64,000 bases of DNA from Lutjanus erythropterus (taxonomy: Eukaryota > Chordata > Actinopteri > Lutjaniformes > Lutjanidae). The position numbers and the translations under genes are program-made. Below, in pieces: positions 33,990 through 43,659 of the stretch (positions are counted from its first letter, which is position 1; every line of letters starts with the position of its first letter). The notes under the pieces were generated by a model. That model saw only the letters and a program-made list of their open reading frames with translations. It ran no database searches and was not told the DNA's origin. The DNA lies in contig CM034604.1 of NCBI GenBank assembly GCA_020091685.1, forward strand, positions 2,159,820 through 2,223,819, read 5' to 3'.

Positions 33990-34560
33990 CTAAAAACAAC
34001 TATGCGATCTGTGAAGTGTGAGAATAACCAGCAGCCTGTAAACACATTCCCAGGCTGAGGTAAATCTATTTTGTTTCCTTTTCCCTCCCATAATCGGACG
34101 TGAAGCCTCCAGCTGAAATGTGCTGACCTGTAAAATCCCAGCTGTGGGCCCTGCGGTGCCCAACACAAACTGGGTCTTTCCCATTGAAACTCAACGCCCA
34201 GGGTAACATGCCATGTTTTGCTGCAGGAAACCAAAGAATGTTTGACCGCTGGGCCTGGCGTCTGATGGCAGACTGCGTCCGTTTGAAGTGTTCCCCTTCC
34301 AAGGCTGCGGCCAAAGTAAATAAAAGCAGAGCGCTCTCTCGACCTCCATCAAACACATCACTCAGAAACAGCTGTTACCATTTAGCTGGAAAAACCGCCG
34401 GCATTCCTCCCCTCAGAATGTATACGGGACATGTGAGATAGCAATCAACACACGCATTCTTTGACTGTGGTTACACTTGAAATTTCTTCCCCCTCCAAGT
34501 GTAAACAGGCTGGGCGGTCGTGCTGACCAGGTTGCAGTTATGACCTCAGAATATTGTTTT
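33990..34560. promoter_or_regulatory. Candidate conserved non-coding element
   Basis: A distinctly more G/C-balanced, non-repetitive block within AT-rich DNA. It contains E-box-like CAGCTG twice (CCCAGCTGTGGGCC, AACAGCTGTTACC), a GGCCCTGCGGTGCCC stretch and CAACACACGCATTC. Overlapping short frames on both strands show no domain, so I do not call an exon. An enhancer or an unrecognised exon are both possible. Confidence 0.25.
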
Positions 34561-34564
34561 GTTG

Positions 34565-35028
34565 TTTCAAACATTTCGACGCTGTCATTATGTCGTCTGG
34601 TTTGTTTTGCTTCCATCCAAGAATCTGTGAAATTCTCGGAATAGCTGCTTACAGTTTTAGCTCAGAGATAATGTTTGCTTATCACTATTTACAGTACAGT
34701 CAGTACTGTACACTACAGCCTGCACTGTTAGGTAGACTGAGTTCATACTGAAAACAGCTTCTCAGGAATCTGACAGGTTGTGATATCAAGAAGGAATACA
34801 AATGATCATTGTTGATGGGATTGGCTTATCATCCATATCAGCATGCTACATATGTGTATCTATTTGCACATTACTGCACAAACCTGTACAGCTCTTTCAT
34901 ATAAATAACATATTGTACATAACTTTATAATATTTTTTCATATTTTATTGTCAATTTTATTTTGTATTTATGTCTCTTGACTTGCAGTACTTGCTCTTTA
35001 TCTGTCATTATATTTCTTGTACTTACTA
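34565..35028. other. Unique AT-rich DNA
   Basis: Includes a small near-palindrome around TACAGTACAGTCAGTACTGTA (34693-34711). Nothing else recognised. Confidence 0.4.
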
Positions 35029-35029
35029 T

Positions 35030-35198
35030 TAGGGGTGCATCGGATGTCAAAATTCAAGGTTCGGATCGTATTTTAAGTCACGGATCAGAACATTTTTCAG
35101 ATCAGCAAAAAAGAAAAAAAAGAGGTGGGATTAGAAGTAAATTATTGCTAAGTACACTTAGCTTTGATCTCTTTCTGTCTGTAGTCGTCACCATAGTA

Positions 35199-35247
<49 letters not shown>

Positions 35248-35640
35248 ACATATTGTACATGTGTATGTGTATATATATATATAATTAGATATAATAAAAA
35301 TGAAGGTATAATAATAATAGTAACAGAAATGGTATACTTAAAATACTATGCTGTATTATACAGTACTGCACTATGTATATAATATACATATAACAGATAA
35401 TACACTCTGTAGTCTGTCTCAATGACCCGCCCACAGCAGTGATTGGTTAGAAGTCACCAGTAATAGTCTGTGTCACAGACAGGCAGACACAGAAGTGACA
35501 GTGACAGTAAAACTGTATTTCACACTATGATGGTTACTTGTAGTCCGTGGATCACCTACATCCCGAACCATGGGCGGGAAGTCTGTATAGAACACAGGAT
35601 ATCTGAGATCCGTTTCACCCCTCCTTACCATGTTGTTGTC
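35030..35640 (+). mobile_element. hAT-like element E1, left-oriented fragment
   Basis: Starts TAGGGGTGCATCGGATGTCA and continues GGTTCGGATCGTATTTTAAG, TCACGGATCAGAACATTTTT, CAGATCAGCAAAAAAG. The reverse complement of 36501 backward (TAGGGCTGCAACGGATCAAA and on) has the same blocks, so this is a copy of the same family in the opposite orientation. It contains an (AT)n run at about 35203-35285. The right end of the element is missing; the family text fades out near the start of element E2 at 35657. Confidence 0.65.
35203..35285. repeat. (AT)n-rich microsatellite
   Basis: Long TA runs interrupted by ACATATAT and CATATTGTACATGTGTATGT. Confidence 0.9.
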
Positions 35641-35799
35641 CACATTATATTAACACTAGGGCTGTCAGTTTAACGCGTTAATTAGATTAATTAATTACGC
35701 TGCAAATTAACGCGCTATAAAAATTAACGCAATTAATCATGAGTGGCAAGTCAATGCGCAAGCATTTTAAATTTGGCCCATTGAGTTCGGCACGCGTGT

Positions 35800-36501
35800 G
35801 ATCCGCGGACCACATGTGAGCATCATAGTTTTACTGTCACTGTTACTTTTGTATAAGTTATAAAACCTGAAATCTCAATGCAGAGTTGCAGTGAACAGAA
35901 GGACAGATGCTGCTGTGTGCAGCGCATCTCTGTGAAGAGCGACTGATTTAAAAGCCGTAACTTTTTTCACTGATGTAACTCTGCTATCACCAAAGAAACA
36001 GATCATAAAACTGTGATGTTCATTGAAACTTTGGTGATATCAGCTGTCTTAACTTCTACACAGCTCCTCTCTGCTCACCGCTGCAGCTCTGTCTCACCCC
36101 GTCTGTCACACACTGTGTCTGCTGATTGATCGTGACTTCTAACCAATCAGATGTGCTGCTGTAGGCGGGACATTGAGCCAGACTACAGAGCGTAGTTGTA
36201 TATTATACTGTACAGTGTATAATGATCTAATATATGTATAATATATACACAGTACAGCACTGTATACGTTTGAAGTTTTTAATATATTACCATTATCATT
36301 ACTATTATCATTATTATTACATCACATAACTATGGTGATAATTACAGACAGACAAAGATCAAAGACAAGTGCATTTTTAAAATAATTTAACTCTAATCCC
36401 ACCACTTTTTTCTTTTTTGCTGATCCAAAAAATGATCCGATCCGTGACTCAAACCTGTGATATGATCCGAACTGTGAGTTTTTTGATCCGTTGCAGCCCT
36501 A
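35800..36501 (-). mobile_element. hAT-like element E1, reverse fragment inside E2
   Basis: Reading from 36501 on the minus strand gives TAGGGCTGCAACGGATCAAA, CAGTTCGGATCATATCACAG, GAGTCACGGATCGGATCAT, TTTGGATCAGCAAAAAAG and on to GTCACGATCAATCAGCAGAC and GTCCGCGGATCACA near its other end. It pairs as a long imperfect inverted repeat with 35030-35560, interrupted by about 240 bp (35840-36080) present only here. Confidence 0.65.
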
Positions 36502-36519
36502 AGAGCGAGGCAAGCTTAC

Positions 36520-36605
36520 TTGGACCTTTGAACGGCAAGTTTATTTATAAAAAGAACAAAGACGGGACTATTAACAAGAACGCAGTGATTTGTACCTTGT
36601 GTATT
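36520..36605 (+). pseudogene. hAT transposase BED-finger remnant
   Basis: Within the plus frame 36417-36701 the peptide PLNGKFIYKKNKDGTINKNA followed by VICTLC resembles the first half of a BED zinc finger as found at the N-terminus of ZBED-type hAT transposases (aromatic residue, basic stretch, then C-x2-C). The paired histidines do not follow and the frame ends near the element's right end, so everything downstream of the finger start has been lost. Function in an intact protein would be DNA binding. Confidence 0.55.
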
Positions 36606-36775
36606 CAATTGATTAGTCATGCACTACAATTTTGTAATGTCCTAGAATTCAAATTCTTTATTTGGGGACCTTTAGCAGATATGAGATTAAAATGCGATTA
36701 ATTAGATTAATTAATTACAAATCCTGTAATTAATTAGATTAATTTTTTTAATCGCCTGACAGCACTAATTAACAC

Positions 36776-37885
36776 ATTATCACACTAGTGAATATCAGCA
36801 CAGCTGTGTTTCGATTTCCAAAGATAATCACAGCCATGCTGATATCCATTACAACAGTATGACCTTAAGTGCAATATTACTTTTATACAGCAGGTCTACA
36901 AGTGCCATTTATTAGTTAACAGTAATTGACAAAAGATTATGATTTCTTTTTTATTTACTCATTTATTTGGCTCCACCAAAACAAATAGTTCCATAAATGG
37001 ATTGAAACTGGACTGTTGTTAAGCAACCCATAAACATGTTCATGCACACTAACGTTAGCGTGCTACCGTTACAGCAGTAGAGCTCTCCTTTAGTTGTCTG
37101 GATGGATCCATAAAACTGCCTTCAGACTGTCTTCAGCTTGCTCTTTTGGACTGAGACATTTGAAAAGGTTGGACTTTGTCTGCTTCCAAACAGACTCCGG
37201 TGCAGTTTGTTCGTGGCCTGAAAACAAATGTGTACAAGACACCTCTTGTTTCCTCCTGTCTCTATGGTCTTTATCTGTTAGTCATTGTAACTTTGTAACA
37301 TTAATGTAGGCTAATGAACACCAAACGTCCCAGTGCTGTTGTACTCTATGTCAGCACTCATGGAATGTCTCTCATCCAATCAAATTACTGGGTTGGAACT
37401 GTTGTAAAAACATCCATAAATGAATTACACTGCAGTAATGTTTCATAGACTTCATCTTAAAGTAAGTTATGTAAGATCATTTTTGTTTTATGTTTTTGAT
37501 GTATTCTGTATAATAGTTTACTTTCTAGTTTGCTCTTTTTTGTGTTTACTTTTACTGTCAACTTTAATGAAGTTGATTTTTAAAATGTAAAATACAACCA
37601 CATTTTTGGGATTTCTGCTAAAAGCTCTGTTATGTTTATAATGTCATTATGCAAACCAAAATGATCTCCTTGTGGTTGTATGTCTCCATCAAGCAGTCAA
37701 GTTACAGTTTACACCAATGTCTGTCCAGATTTATAAAATGTTTGTAGTGGAGAATTTAAAGGAATTTCATAAAAGGTATTAAATGTACTTGATGCAAAAT
37801 GTTACATTTGTGATTTCAGCACATAATTTCCAGGCAGAAACATGCTGCCCTCACTTGTTTTTTTTTTTACAAAGGACAGGGGACT
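36776..37885. other. Unique DNA, no gene recognised
   Basis: Short domain-free frames only. No repeat recognised. Confidence 0.4.
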
Positions 37886-37889
37886 GATA

Positions 37890-38150
37890 GAGAGCTGACA
37901 AGTCAAGTTGACCTTTGACCTTTTGGATATAAAATGTCAGCACCTCTTCAGTTTATCCTGTTAGATATTTCTATTAAATCGTGTCATAATTAGTGCATAA
38001 ATTCTCAAGTTTTTGCAAAAAATGTCTTGTGAGGTCAGAGTGACCTTTGACCTCCAAATTTTAATCAGTTCATCCTTGAGTCCAAATCGAGGCTTGAGCC
38101 CAATTTGAAGAAATTTAATGAATTTCATTACCCTTAAAATTCTAGAGCCT
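37890..38150 (-). repeat. Interspersed repeat, reverse copy (forward at 15990-16630)
   Basis: Reverse complement carries AAATTCATTAAATTTCTTCA, GAGTCCAAATCG preceded by CTCAAGGATGAACTGATTAA, AAAGGTCACTCTGACCTCAC, AGAATTTATGCACTAATTAT and AAAGGTCAACTTGACTTGTC. These match the forward copy in order. Confidence 0.6.
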
Positions 38151-38694
38151 TTGCTGAGCCTTAATGAATAATCCAATTCAAAGGCTCTGTAACAAGCTAA
38201 GGTCGAACCTGAGTTTCAATAAACCAATTTCCTTGTAAATACATTTACTCCATATTTCCCTCCAAGTCAGCTCCTCAGGCCGAGTGCAGTGGATGTTCAG
38301 ACTGAAAATAGCATCACATTAGAAAATGCAAGAGGTTGTGTTGGTGTGGGCGTGTTGCTATACAGACAACGCTGAGGTCCATTATTTTGAAGGCTTATCA
38401 GACACTACAATCCTGCACAGTGCTGGATGATATTATGAAACAGGAATTTACAACTCAGGATTTATGATTAATCTGGAATGTGAAAGGTTCAACTTTTTGC
38501 AAGAAAATCCTGTGTTTTGTTTTTCTGTAGTATATTTATTGAGTTTTTAGAGCTTTGGTAAACATAGGTGCTCTTTAGAAAAAAAAAATTAAAATATAAC
38601 TAAAAATATTACAATCAAAGTTCTGATGACAAAGGGGCATTGTAATTGCAATATCATGAGCACAAAAGGGGTGTGGGGGTGGGTCCATAGTCAG

Positions 38695-39560
38695 TCAAAT
38701 GCTTGCAAATGTTGAAGTCACCGTGGAGTAGTATTCAACAGGAAAACATTCCAAGATTATCTTATGCCAGTTTGCTTTGGAAGGTTTGTCATTTATCCAT
38801 GACAAAAAAGATGTTCTTTCTAGCAGCATATGCAAGGATATTCTACTGCCTGCAAGAACTAGTACCAAAAATTACATCTTGACTCGGATGCCCAAGAAGC
38901 AAAGAAAGTGGATTCATGTACAAATATGCACCAAATATTTTTCCATATCTTGTTGTAATATCCATCCAATATACTTGGATTTTGGGACAGGACCACACAC
39001 AATGAGTGTAAGTCCCAACAGAGATTTTACATTTTAGGCACAAAGGTGAAACCTGGCGCTTCATTTTGTGTCTTTTGTTGGGAGAGACTTGCAAGCAGTG
39101 CAGGATTTTAAATTGCAACAGTCTAGCACCACCGCACACAGATATCTTCTTTGTATGATCCCATATCACATCCCATTCATCCTCATCAATATCTACACCA
39201 AGTTCATTTTGTCATATCTTTGCAACATCCTGTGCATTCAGCACATCAGTCTGGCTTAAGACACTGTAAAAACAAGTTATAGATTTTTTGGTTGGACCAA
39301 GGAGAATTAACTGCTCTGTTGCTGGTGATGTGGCATTGATACTGAAAGTGGTTTTTCCAGTTATGAAATCTCGAGTTGGATGGTATCAAAAAAATTATGT
39401 CTGGGGAGATTATATATTTTTTGGAGTTGTTCAACAGACAAGAGGGATAGCACCATCGAATAAATAACACATTTTCTTTGACAATCCTGTGAGTTTGCCA
39501 GAGCTTGTGTTGACACTTCCACTATGTAACCACAGTAGTCATTCAATTGAATGAGGGTGC
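38695..39560 (-). pseudogene. L1-clade LINE ORF2 C-terminal remnant
   Basis: The minus strand encodes in order SVEQLQKIYNLPRHNFFDTI (about 39450), KIYNLFLQCLKPD (39246-39300), LNAQDVAKI-stop-QNELGVDIDEDEWDVI (39170-39245) continuing into WDHTKKIS, RLLQFKILHCLQVSPNKRHK, a CLKCKISVGTYTHCVWSCPK zinc-knuckle-like block, YMNPLSLLLG, then after a stop AARKN, and after a frameshift WINDKPSKANW and HKIILECFPVEYYSTV. This is the post-RT region of an L1 (or Tx1)-type polymerase; the C-x2-C...H-x4-C pattern is characteristic. Endonuclease and RT domains are absent. Several stops and at least two frameshifts show a long-dead copy. Confidence 0.82.
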
Positions 39561-39564
39561 AGCC

Positions 39565-39940
39565 AGTCTTTTTTGTTTGTCACAGTGCTGATGTCAGTCT
39601 GAACACAGCCTAGAGCAAAAAAAAAAAAATCGATGTATGGAGGAGGTCAGAGTGGAGGAATGGGTCAAACACACTCAGACTTTCACCCTGGAGACGCCTT
39701 CTTCATGTACATAGTTTCAAAGGGAATTAAAGTTCTGTAACTAACTTGGGTCAGCTTATTTTAATCCAAACTATATTCTTTTTCTCAACCTTATGAAGTA
39801 GTAATGTGTTGAAGAAATCTGAGGCACTGTGGTGGTGACAATGTGCCTCAGGTTTCTTCAACAAGTTTAAACTTTTGATCCCCAAATTGAAGAGCACCAG
39901 ACTGACACATTTTTTCCACACCCAAGCAGCACTCCATGCT
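39565..39940. other. Unassigned sequence between repeats
   Basis: Contains GGAGGAGGTCAGAGTGGAGG and CACTCAGACTTTCACCCTGG, which may be upstream parts of the same dispersed family as the CCTAACC copy that follows; not certain. Confidence 0.35.
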
Positions 39941-39944
39941 GACT

Positions 39945-40035
39945 GATTTTGACCTAACCAAGTAGTTTTGGTGCCTAAACCTAACCAAACTGTGACAGTT
40001 TCCCCAGTGTTAATCATGTGAGGACAGCGGTGTGG
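39945..40035 (+). repeat. CCTAACC-family repeat, copy E
   Basis: Best-preserved copy: TTTGACCTAACCAAGTAGTT, TTGGTGCCTAAACCTAACCA, AACTGTGACAGTTTCCCCAG and TGTTAATCATGTG. Confidence 0.6.
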
Positions 40036-40149
40036 TATGGTTGTTGCTGGTACTCTCCCACAGTCATATACTGTACAGTATGTGGTCAAGGGCAATCAAC
40101 CAATTCAGTTGATTAGATGAACAAGCTGGTGGCCGCCGGAAGACAGATA

Positions 40150-40285
40150 TATGAAAAGTCAGGTCATTGTCTTATCTGAACCACATTTCGTCCAATCATT
40201 GTCAAGATATTTCACTCAGAACCAAACGTCAACCTGATGGTGCTACTAGAGCAAAAGTCTGAGGATCACTACGGTAGAAAATGTT
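40150..40285 (+). repeat. Interspersed repeat fragment
   Basis: Contains ACCACATTTCGTCCAATCAT, TGTCAAGATATTTCACTCAG, AACCAAACGTCAACCTGATG and GTGCTACTAGAGCAAAAGTC, related in wording to the block at 40795-40960. The words are typical of a fish repeat that carries a TTGAGATATTTCA theme. Confidence 0.4.
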
Positions 40286-40429
40286 GTCTAACCATGTTTG
40301 TCTGTAAGATGATTAGTTTAATTTAGTTTAGTGTAGATTATTCAACAAAGGATTAAATAGTAAAAGAAGTAACAGTGTATATGACTTTGTCAGAGATAAC
40401 ATGATAAAGTCCAAGACTTATTTCCATTG

Positions 40430-40790
40430 TGGTCCCTGATGTTTCATCAAACCGTCCTCGCAACAAAAAGATGGAATTGGGTTCTGCACCTCCTTGATAG
40501 CAAGAGGCAGTTTATTCCATTACATAGCTCCAGTATAAATGAACAAAACCTTACCCATCATAGTTTTACATTTATAAAGGTACAGGTTAGCTCTGGTAGT
40601 GTGTGATGATGGACATCTGAAAGTAGGTGTCAAGGTAAGTTGGCGCTCTGCCATTTAGGATCCGTATTACGGTGTATCTGGTGCAACGTGTCCTCTGATC
40701 TAACCTTAGCACTACCCTCACCATGTTGTACAAATCCATCCAGTCTAGGTATTTAAGTACAGAAAATGACCTTTGCCAGTGCAAAAGGAG
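40430..40790 (-). pseudogene. LINE reverse transcriptase C-terminal remnant, second family
   Basis: On the minus strand the frame 40587-40784 gives DLYNMVRVVLRLDQRTRCTR, then VIRILNGRAPTYLDTYFQM. After a frameshift it continues SDVHHH and TRANLYLYKCKTMMGKVLFI, then YTGAM-stop-WNKLPLAIKEVQN. The NG-x-AP-x-YL, HH-x-TRA and WN-x-LP blocks are the usual end of CR1/L2/Rex-like polymerases and differ from the copies at 7874 and 38695. No catalytic part is present; a stop and a frameshift show decay. Confidence 0.65.
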
Positions 40791-40794
40791 ATGT

Positions 40795-40960
40795 CAAGCT
40801 CATGGAGGCACTAGGGGACAAATCAGGGGACCACAAAGTCAGAGGGATTCTTCCTCTGGGGATCGTGAATGTCTGTGCAAAGTTCCATGGCAATCCATGT
40901 AATAGTTAGAGAGATCAAAGGGATAGATTGAATGACCAACGATCCACACACGGCTAAAAA
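40795..40960 (+). repeat. Interspersed repeat fragment
   Basis: TGGAGGCACTAGGGGACAAA, TCAGGGGACCACAAAGTCAG, GGATTCTTCCTCTGGGGATC, GTGAATGTCTGTGCAAAGTT, CCATGGCAATCCATGTAATA, GTTAGAGAGATC. I recognise the block as a common fish repeat; not named. Confidence 0.55.
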
Positions 40961-40964
40961 TCCT

Positions 40965-41985
40965 CAATAAATTCATCTAACCTAAGCATGTGATCCATAG
41001 AGCTTATTGGGAGTGCTTCACCTCCCTGGGGAAAAAAAAACAACTTTCCTTTAGAAATTTCAACTTCATATTTAGTCACCCAACACTCCCACCAACCAAC
41101 CAAAAAAAAACTTCATGTGCTTCTTCACATGATAATTGACAGTGTAGAGACAGAGGAAATCTCAGGGAAGAGATAAAGATGACATCAAAGGTCTCCAGTC
41201 TGCATTATCACAGCTTTCTTATGTGAACTCTGTTTCAGGTCACAACATCAATCATCCCAGAAATTTAAATGCTGCAAGTTTTCTTAAAATTGTCTGGTTC
41301 AAAAATCTCTCCTTTGCCAGACTGTCTTACAACAAACTGTAGTGGGTTCCAGACTATTTTTAAATAAAAAAGACTGAGGAGGAAGCGGCCCCTCACAGAG
41401 TCCCTACTTCCCATTCTGCTTTACCTTTCATGGCCATTCAAATGTCAGACTGATCTCAGCCAAGCATATTGGTCTTTCAGCATCCATTGTATGTGCATTT
41501 GCTGAACATGGGGGTAGAGAAAGTCTGAAGAAAAATCCCCTCACTCAGGAGGTACGACGGAGCTGAATCCTCCCTAATGCAACTTTAATGAGGAGCGCTT
41601 CAGGAGATGGAGGATGTGTGGCCCAGTCAGCTGATGGCTGCAGACATGCTGCTCAGAGTACTGCTGTACACTTTGAGTGGTTAGAGGCAACAAGAAAGAA
41701 ATACTCAAAACTCTAAAACACTAAGAAACAAGAAGATCTGAACATTTCACAGCTGCCAAGACTTATCAGACTAAAAGATACTCTGATCAACTGCTAACAT
41801 AAAAAATATTAATCAAATGACTAAGCTAAATATGTCACTGATAAATGAAATTTAGTACCACCTACTTGGCAATGTTCCTCAGCTCTTCAGTTAATTCAAG
41901 CAGGTGCCTGCCTCAACACCTGCTGAAGGCCAAACAAGATGTTACACTAGAATTTCTCTTTGAAATGGATGAAATGGATTTCAGT
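40965..41985. other. Unique DNA
   Basis: About 41380-41700 is more G/C-balanced and non-repetitive and may be conserved (weak suggestion). No gene recognised. Confidence 0.35.
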
Positions 41986-41989
41986 CTCA

Positions 41990-42065
41990 AGGAGTGAGGC
42001 TGTGAAGCCTAGCTTAGCATAAAGATTGGAAGCAGTGAGAATGAGCATAGAAAAACACCGGACAA
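41990..42065 (+). repeat. AGCTTAGCATAAAG repeat, copy 1
   Basis: GAAGCCTAGCTTAGCATAAA followed by GATTGGAAGCAGTGAGAATG. Related copies: 42600-42680 (reverse: TTAGCCTAGCTTACCATGAA) and 53070-53120 (GACTAAGCATAAAGACTGGA, GGGGAAACAGCTAGCCTCC). Confidence 0.5.
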
Positions 42066-42140
42066 CAACTCTGAAGTTGTGGTCTGTCAGGACGTAAAGT
42101 AAATTTTATTCAGTTCATTCAGGTGGGGCTGCTAAGAGCA

Positions 42141-42330
42141 TGTACACTCTTAGAAATAAGGATTCAAAAAGGGTTCTTCCTGAAGGGCTGAGCTTCTATC
42201 GTGAACCATCTGCCTCTGAGGAACCCTTTTTTTGAAGAAAGCATTCGTCAAAGGTTCTTTGTAAGCCTATGGGTTCTTTATCATTATACCCAATGTCTCC
42301 AACAACAGTTAAACCAGAGGAACCAGTAAT
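42141..42330 (+). mobile_element. Head of the TGTACACT/GGGTTCTT repeat
   Basis: TGTACACTCTTAGAAATAAG then GATTCAAAAAGGGTTCTTCC, later GAGGAACCCTTTTTT and AAAGGTTCTTTGTAAGCC. The opening is like that of the element at 43211 (GTACACTCAGGATTCCAAAA, GGGTTCTTTC). No mirrored end with AGTGTACA was found, so this copy is incomplete. Confidence 0.5.
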
Positions 42331-42599
42331 TTATTAATTGTAATGGTGTGTTTCCTTTAAGCTATTTGTTGCTTTAACTTTGCAGGAACACATGGGATAC
42401 AGTGTACACATCAGAGTGAAGATGCAAGTCAGCAAACGTGACCAAATGTAACGTGAATAAAACTTTAATATTACTTCATCTATGAACATGATTTATGCCA
42501 GAGTCATGTGAGATAGATTCTCGTCAGCTTTGGTGCTTGTTTAACAATAAGGACAACAACTCCCATGATAAATTCCACTTCATGATGTTGTTAAACTCA

Positions 42600-42685
42600 G
42601 AGACAGAGCCAGGCTAGCCATTTTCTCCCCAGCCTTCAGTCTTCATGGTAAGCTAGGCTAACTATTCCTTGACATGAGGGTGGTG
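42600..42685 (-). repeat. AGCTTAGCATAAAG repeat, copy 2 (reverse)
   Basis: GACAGAGCCAGGCTAGCCAT, TTTCTCCCCAGCCTTCAGTC and TTCATGGTAAGCTAGGCTAA are the reverse complement of the family word order (TTAGC...AGCTTACCATGAAGACT...GGGAGAAAATGGCTAGCCTG). Confidence 0.5.
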
Positions 42686-42689
42686 TCTA

Positions 42690-43205
42690 TCATCTCATCT
42701 CATTCTTGGGAAGAAAGAAGCACCTAAAGCTAACAAGCAAACATCCAAAAGCTGTATTTGCAAACACTGTACAGTTTCTTTTACAGTTTTAAAATCACTG
42801 TGGATCTTGGCTCCATGTTGGATTATTTTTTGGAGTGCCAGGGAAACACAAATATAATTGTCCTCCACAGCGGCTCGGGGCTGTTGCTCTGGCTTCACAG
42901 AACAATAATCAGTGAGGGAAGACAGTTTATTTGGAGTCTTACTGTGCTTACACTACCTGATGAGACTGTACTATTTTCCAAATTATAATATATCAACTGT
43001 CCTTTAGGAAACTATTTTTCTTGGGCCACAAGTCTTTTTCATGTCGGGCAGCTACATGTGATTCTCAAACACATTACATTTAGATAAAAGGACTGAATTC
43101 ATCATTTTAGATACAAAATATTGACATTTGGATGTGAACAACTTTAAAACTTGATAATCATCTTGTGAATGAAATTTACTTTGACTCCTTTCTGCTGGAG
43201 CTAAC
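42690..43205. other. Unique DNA
   Basis: No gene or repeat recognised between the two small elements. Confidence 0.35.
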
Positions 43206-43210
43206 AGCAC

Positions 43211-43656
43211 GTACACTCAGGATTCCAAAAGGGTTCTTTCAGGAATATAAAAAGGCTTCCTGGTAGAACACCCTGAGAGGGTTCTAGATGAAACATTAGG
43301 AATATAAAAAAGTTCTCGGTAGAACCTCCTGGGTGGGTTATAGATGAAAAGTAGGGAATATTTAAAAAGTTCTCAATAGAGCCCCCTTGGTTGGTTCTAG
43401 ATGAAACCCTTTGAATACAAAAAGGGTTCTCAGTGGAACCTTGTGGGTGGGTTTTAGATGCAACCCTTGAGCATCCCTAGAAGGTGGAAAGGTTCTAGAT
43501 AGAACCTTGAGAGAAGGTTGAGGTAGGAGGGTTCATATAAGGGGTTCTGGGTGAAACCTAAGTATAAGCCTCTCTGTTGGGTTTTAGGCAGAACTCTGAA
43601 GGGTTTACACATAGAATCTTTATAAAGGGTTAGCACCTTTATTTTCATGAGTGTAC
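43211..43656. mobile_element. MITE-like element carrying a minisatellite
   Basis: Left tip GCACGTACACTCAGGA and right tip, in reverse complement, GCAAGTACACTCATGA form inverted ends. The interior is largely a tandem array (43241-43468) of a roughly 57-bp unit, then diverged relatives with GGGTTCTAGA and GGGTTCT words up to the closing GCACCTTTATTTTCATGAG. No coding capacity. Relation to the fragment at 42141 is clear from the shared head. Confidence 0.7.
43241..43468 (+). repeat. 57-bp minisatellite, four units
   Basis: Units start at 43241 (AGGAATATAAAAAGGCTTCC), 43298 (AGGAATATAAAAAAGTTCTC), 43354 (GGGAATATTTAAAAAGTTCT) and 43412 (TGAATACAAAAAGGGTTCTC). Each ends with a GGGTTNTAGATGAAAC-like segment. 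Unit lengths are 56-58 bp, and they are diverged, so the array is not recent. Confidence 0.85.
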
Positions 43657-43659
43657 TTG

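Larger units (their letters stand above)
35657..36767 (+). mobile_element. hAT element E2 with perfect 8-bp target duplication
   Basis: The ends are TAGGGCTGTCAG (left) and, in reverse complement, TAGTGCTGTCAG (right), identical at 11 of 12 positions and followed on each side by TTAATCTAATTAATTA-type sequence. Both ends are flanked by ATTAACAC (35649-35656 and 36768-36775), a perfect 8-bp duplication, the mark of hAT transposition. The interior holds AACGCGTTAATTAG-rich left sequence, then an E1 fragment (about 35800-36501), then a transposase-like remnant (36520-36605) and the right end. It is about 1.1 kb and cannot encode a full enzyme. Confidence 0.85.

Noticed and set aside
34691..34712. 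Palindromic operator-like TACAGTACAGTCAGTACTGTA
   Set aside because: Short AT-rich near-palindromes are expected by chance at this length; no context supports a binding site.
35030..36501. One single palindromic MITE of 1.47 kb
   Set aside because: The left boundary of E2, proven by its 8-bp duplication, falls between the arms, so the arms cannot be two halves of one undisturbed element.
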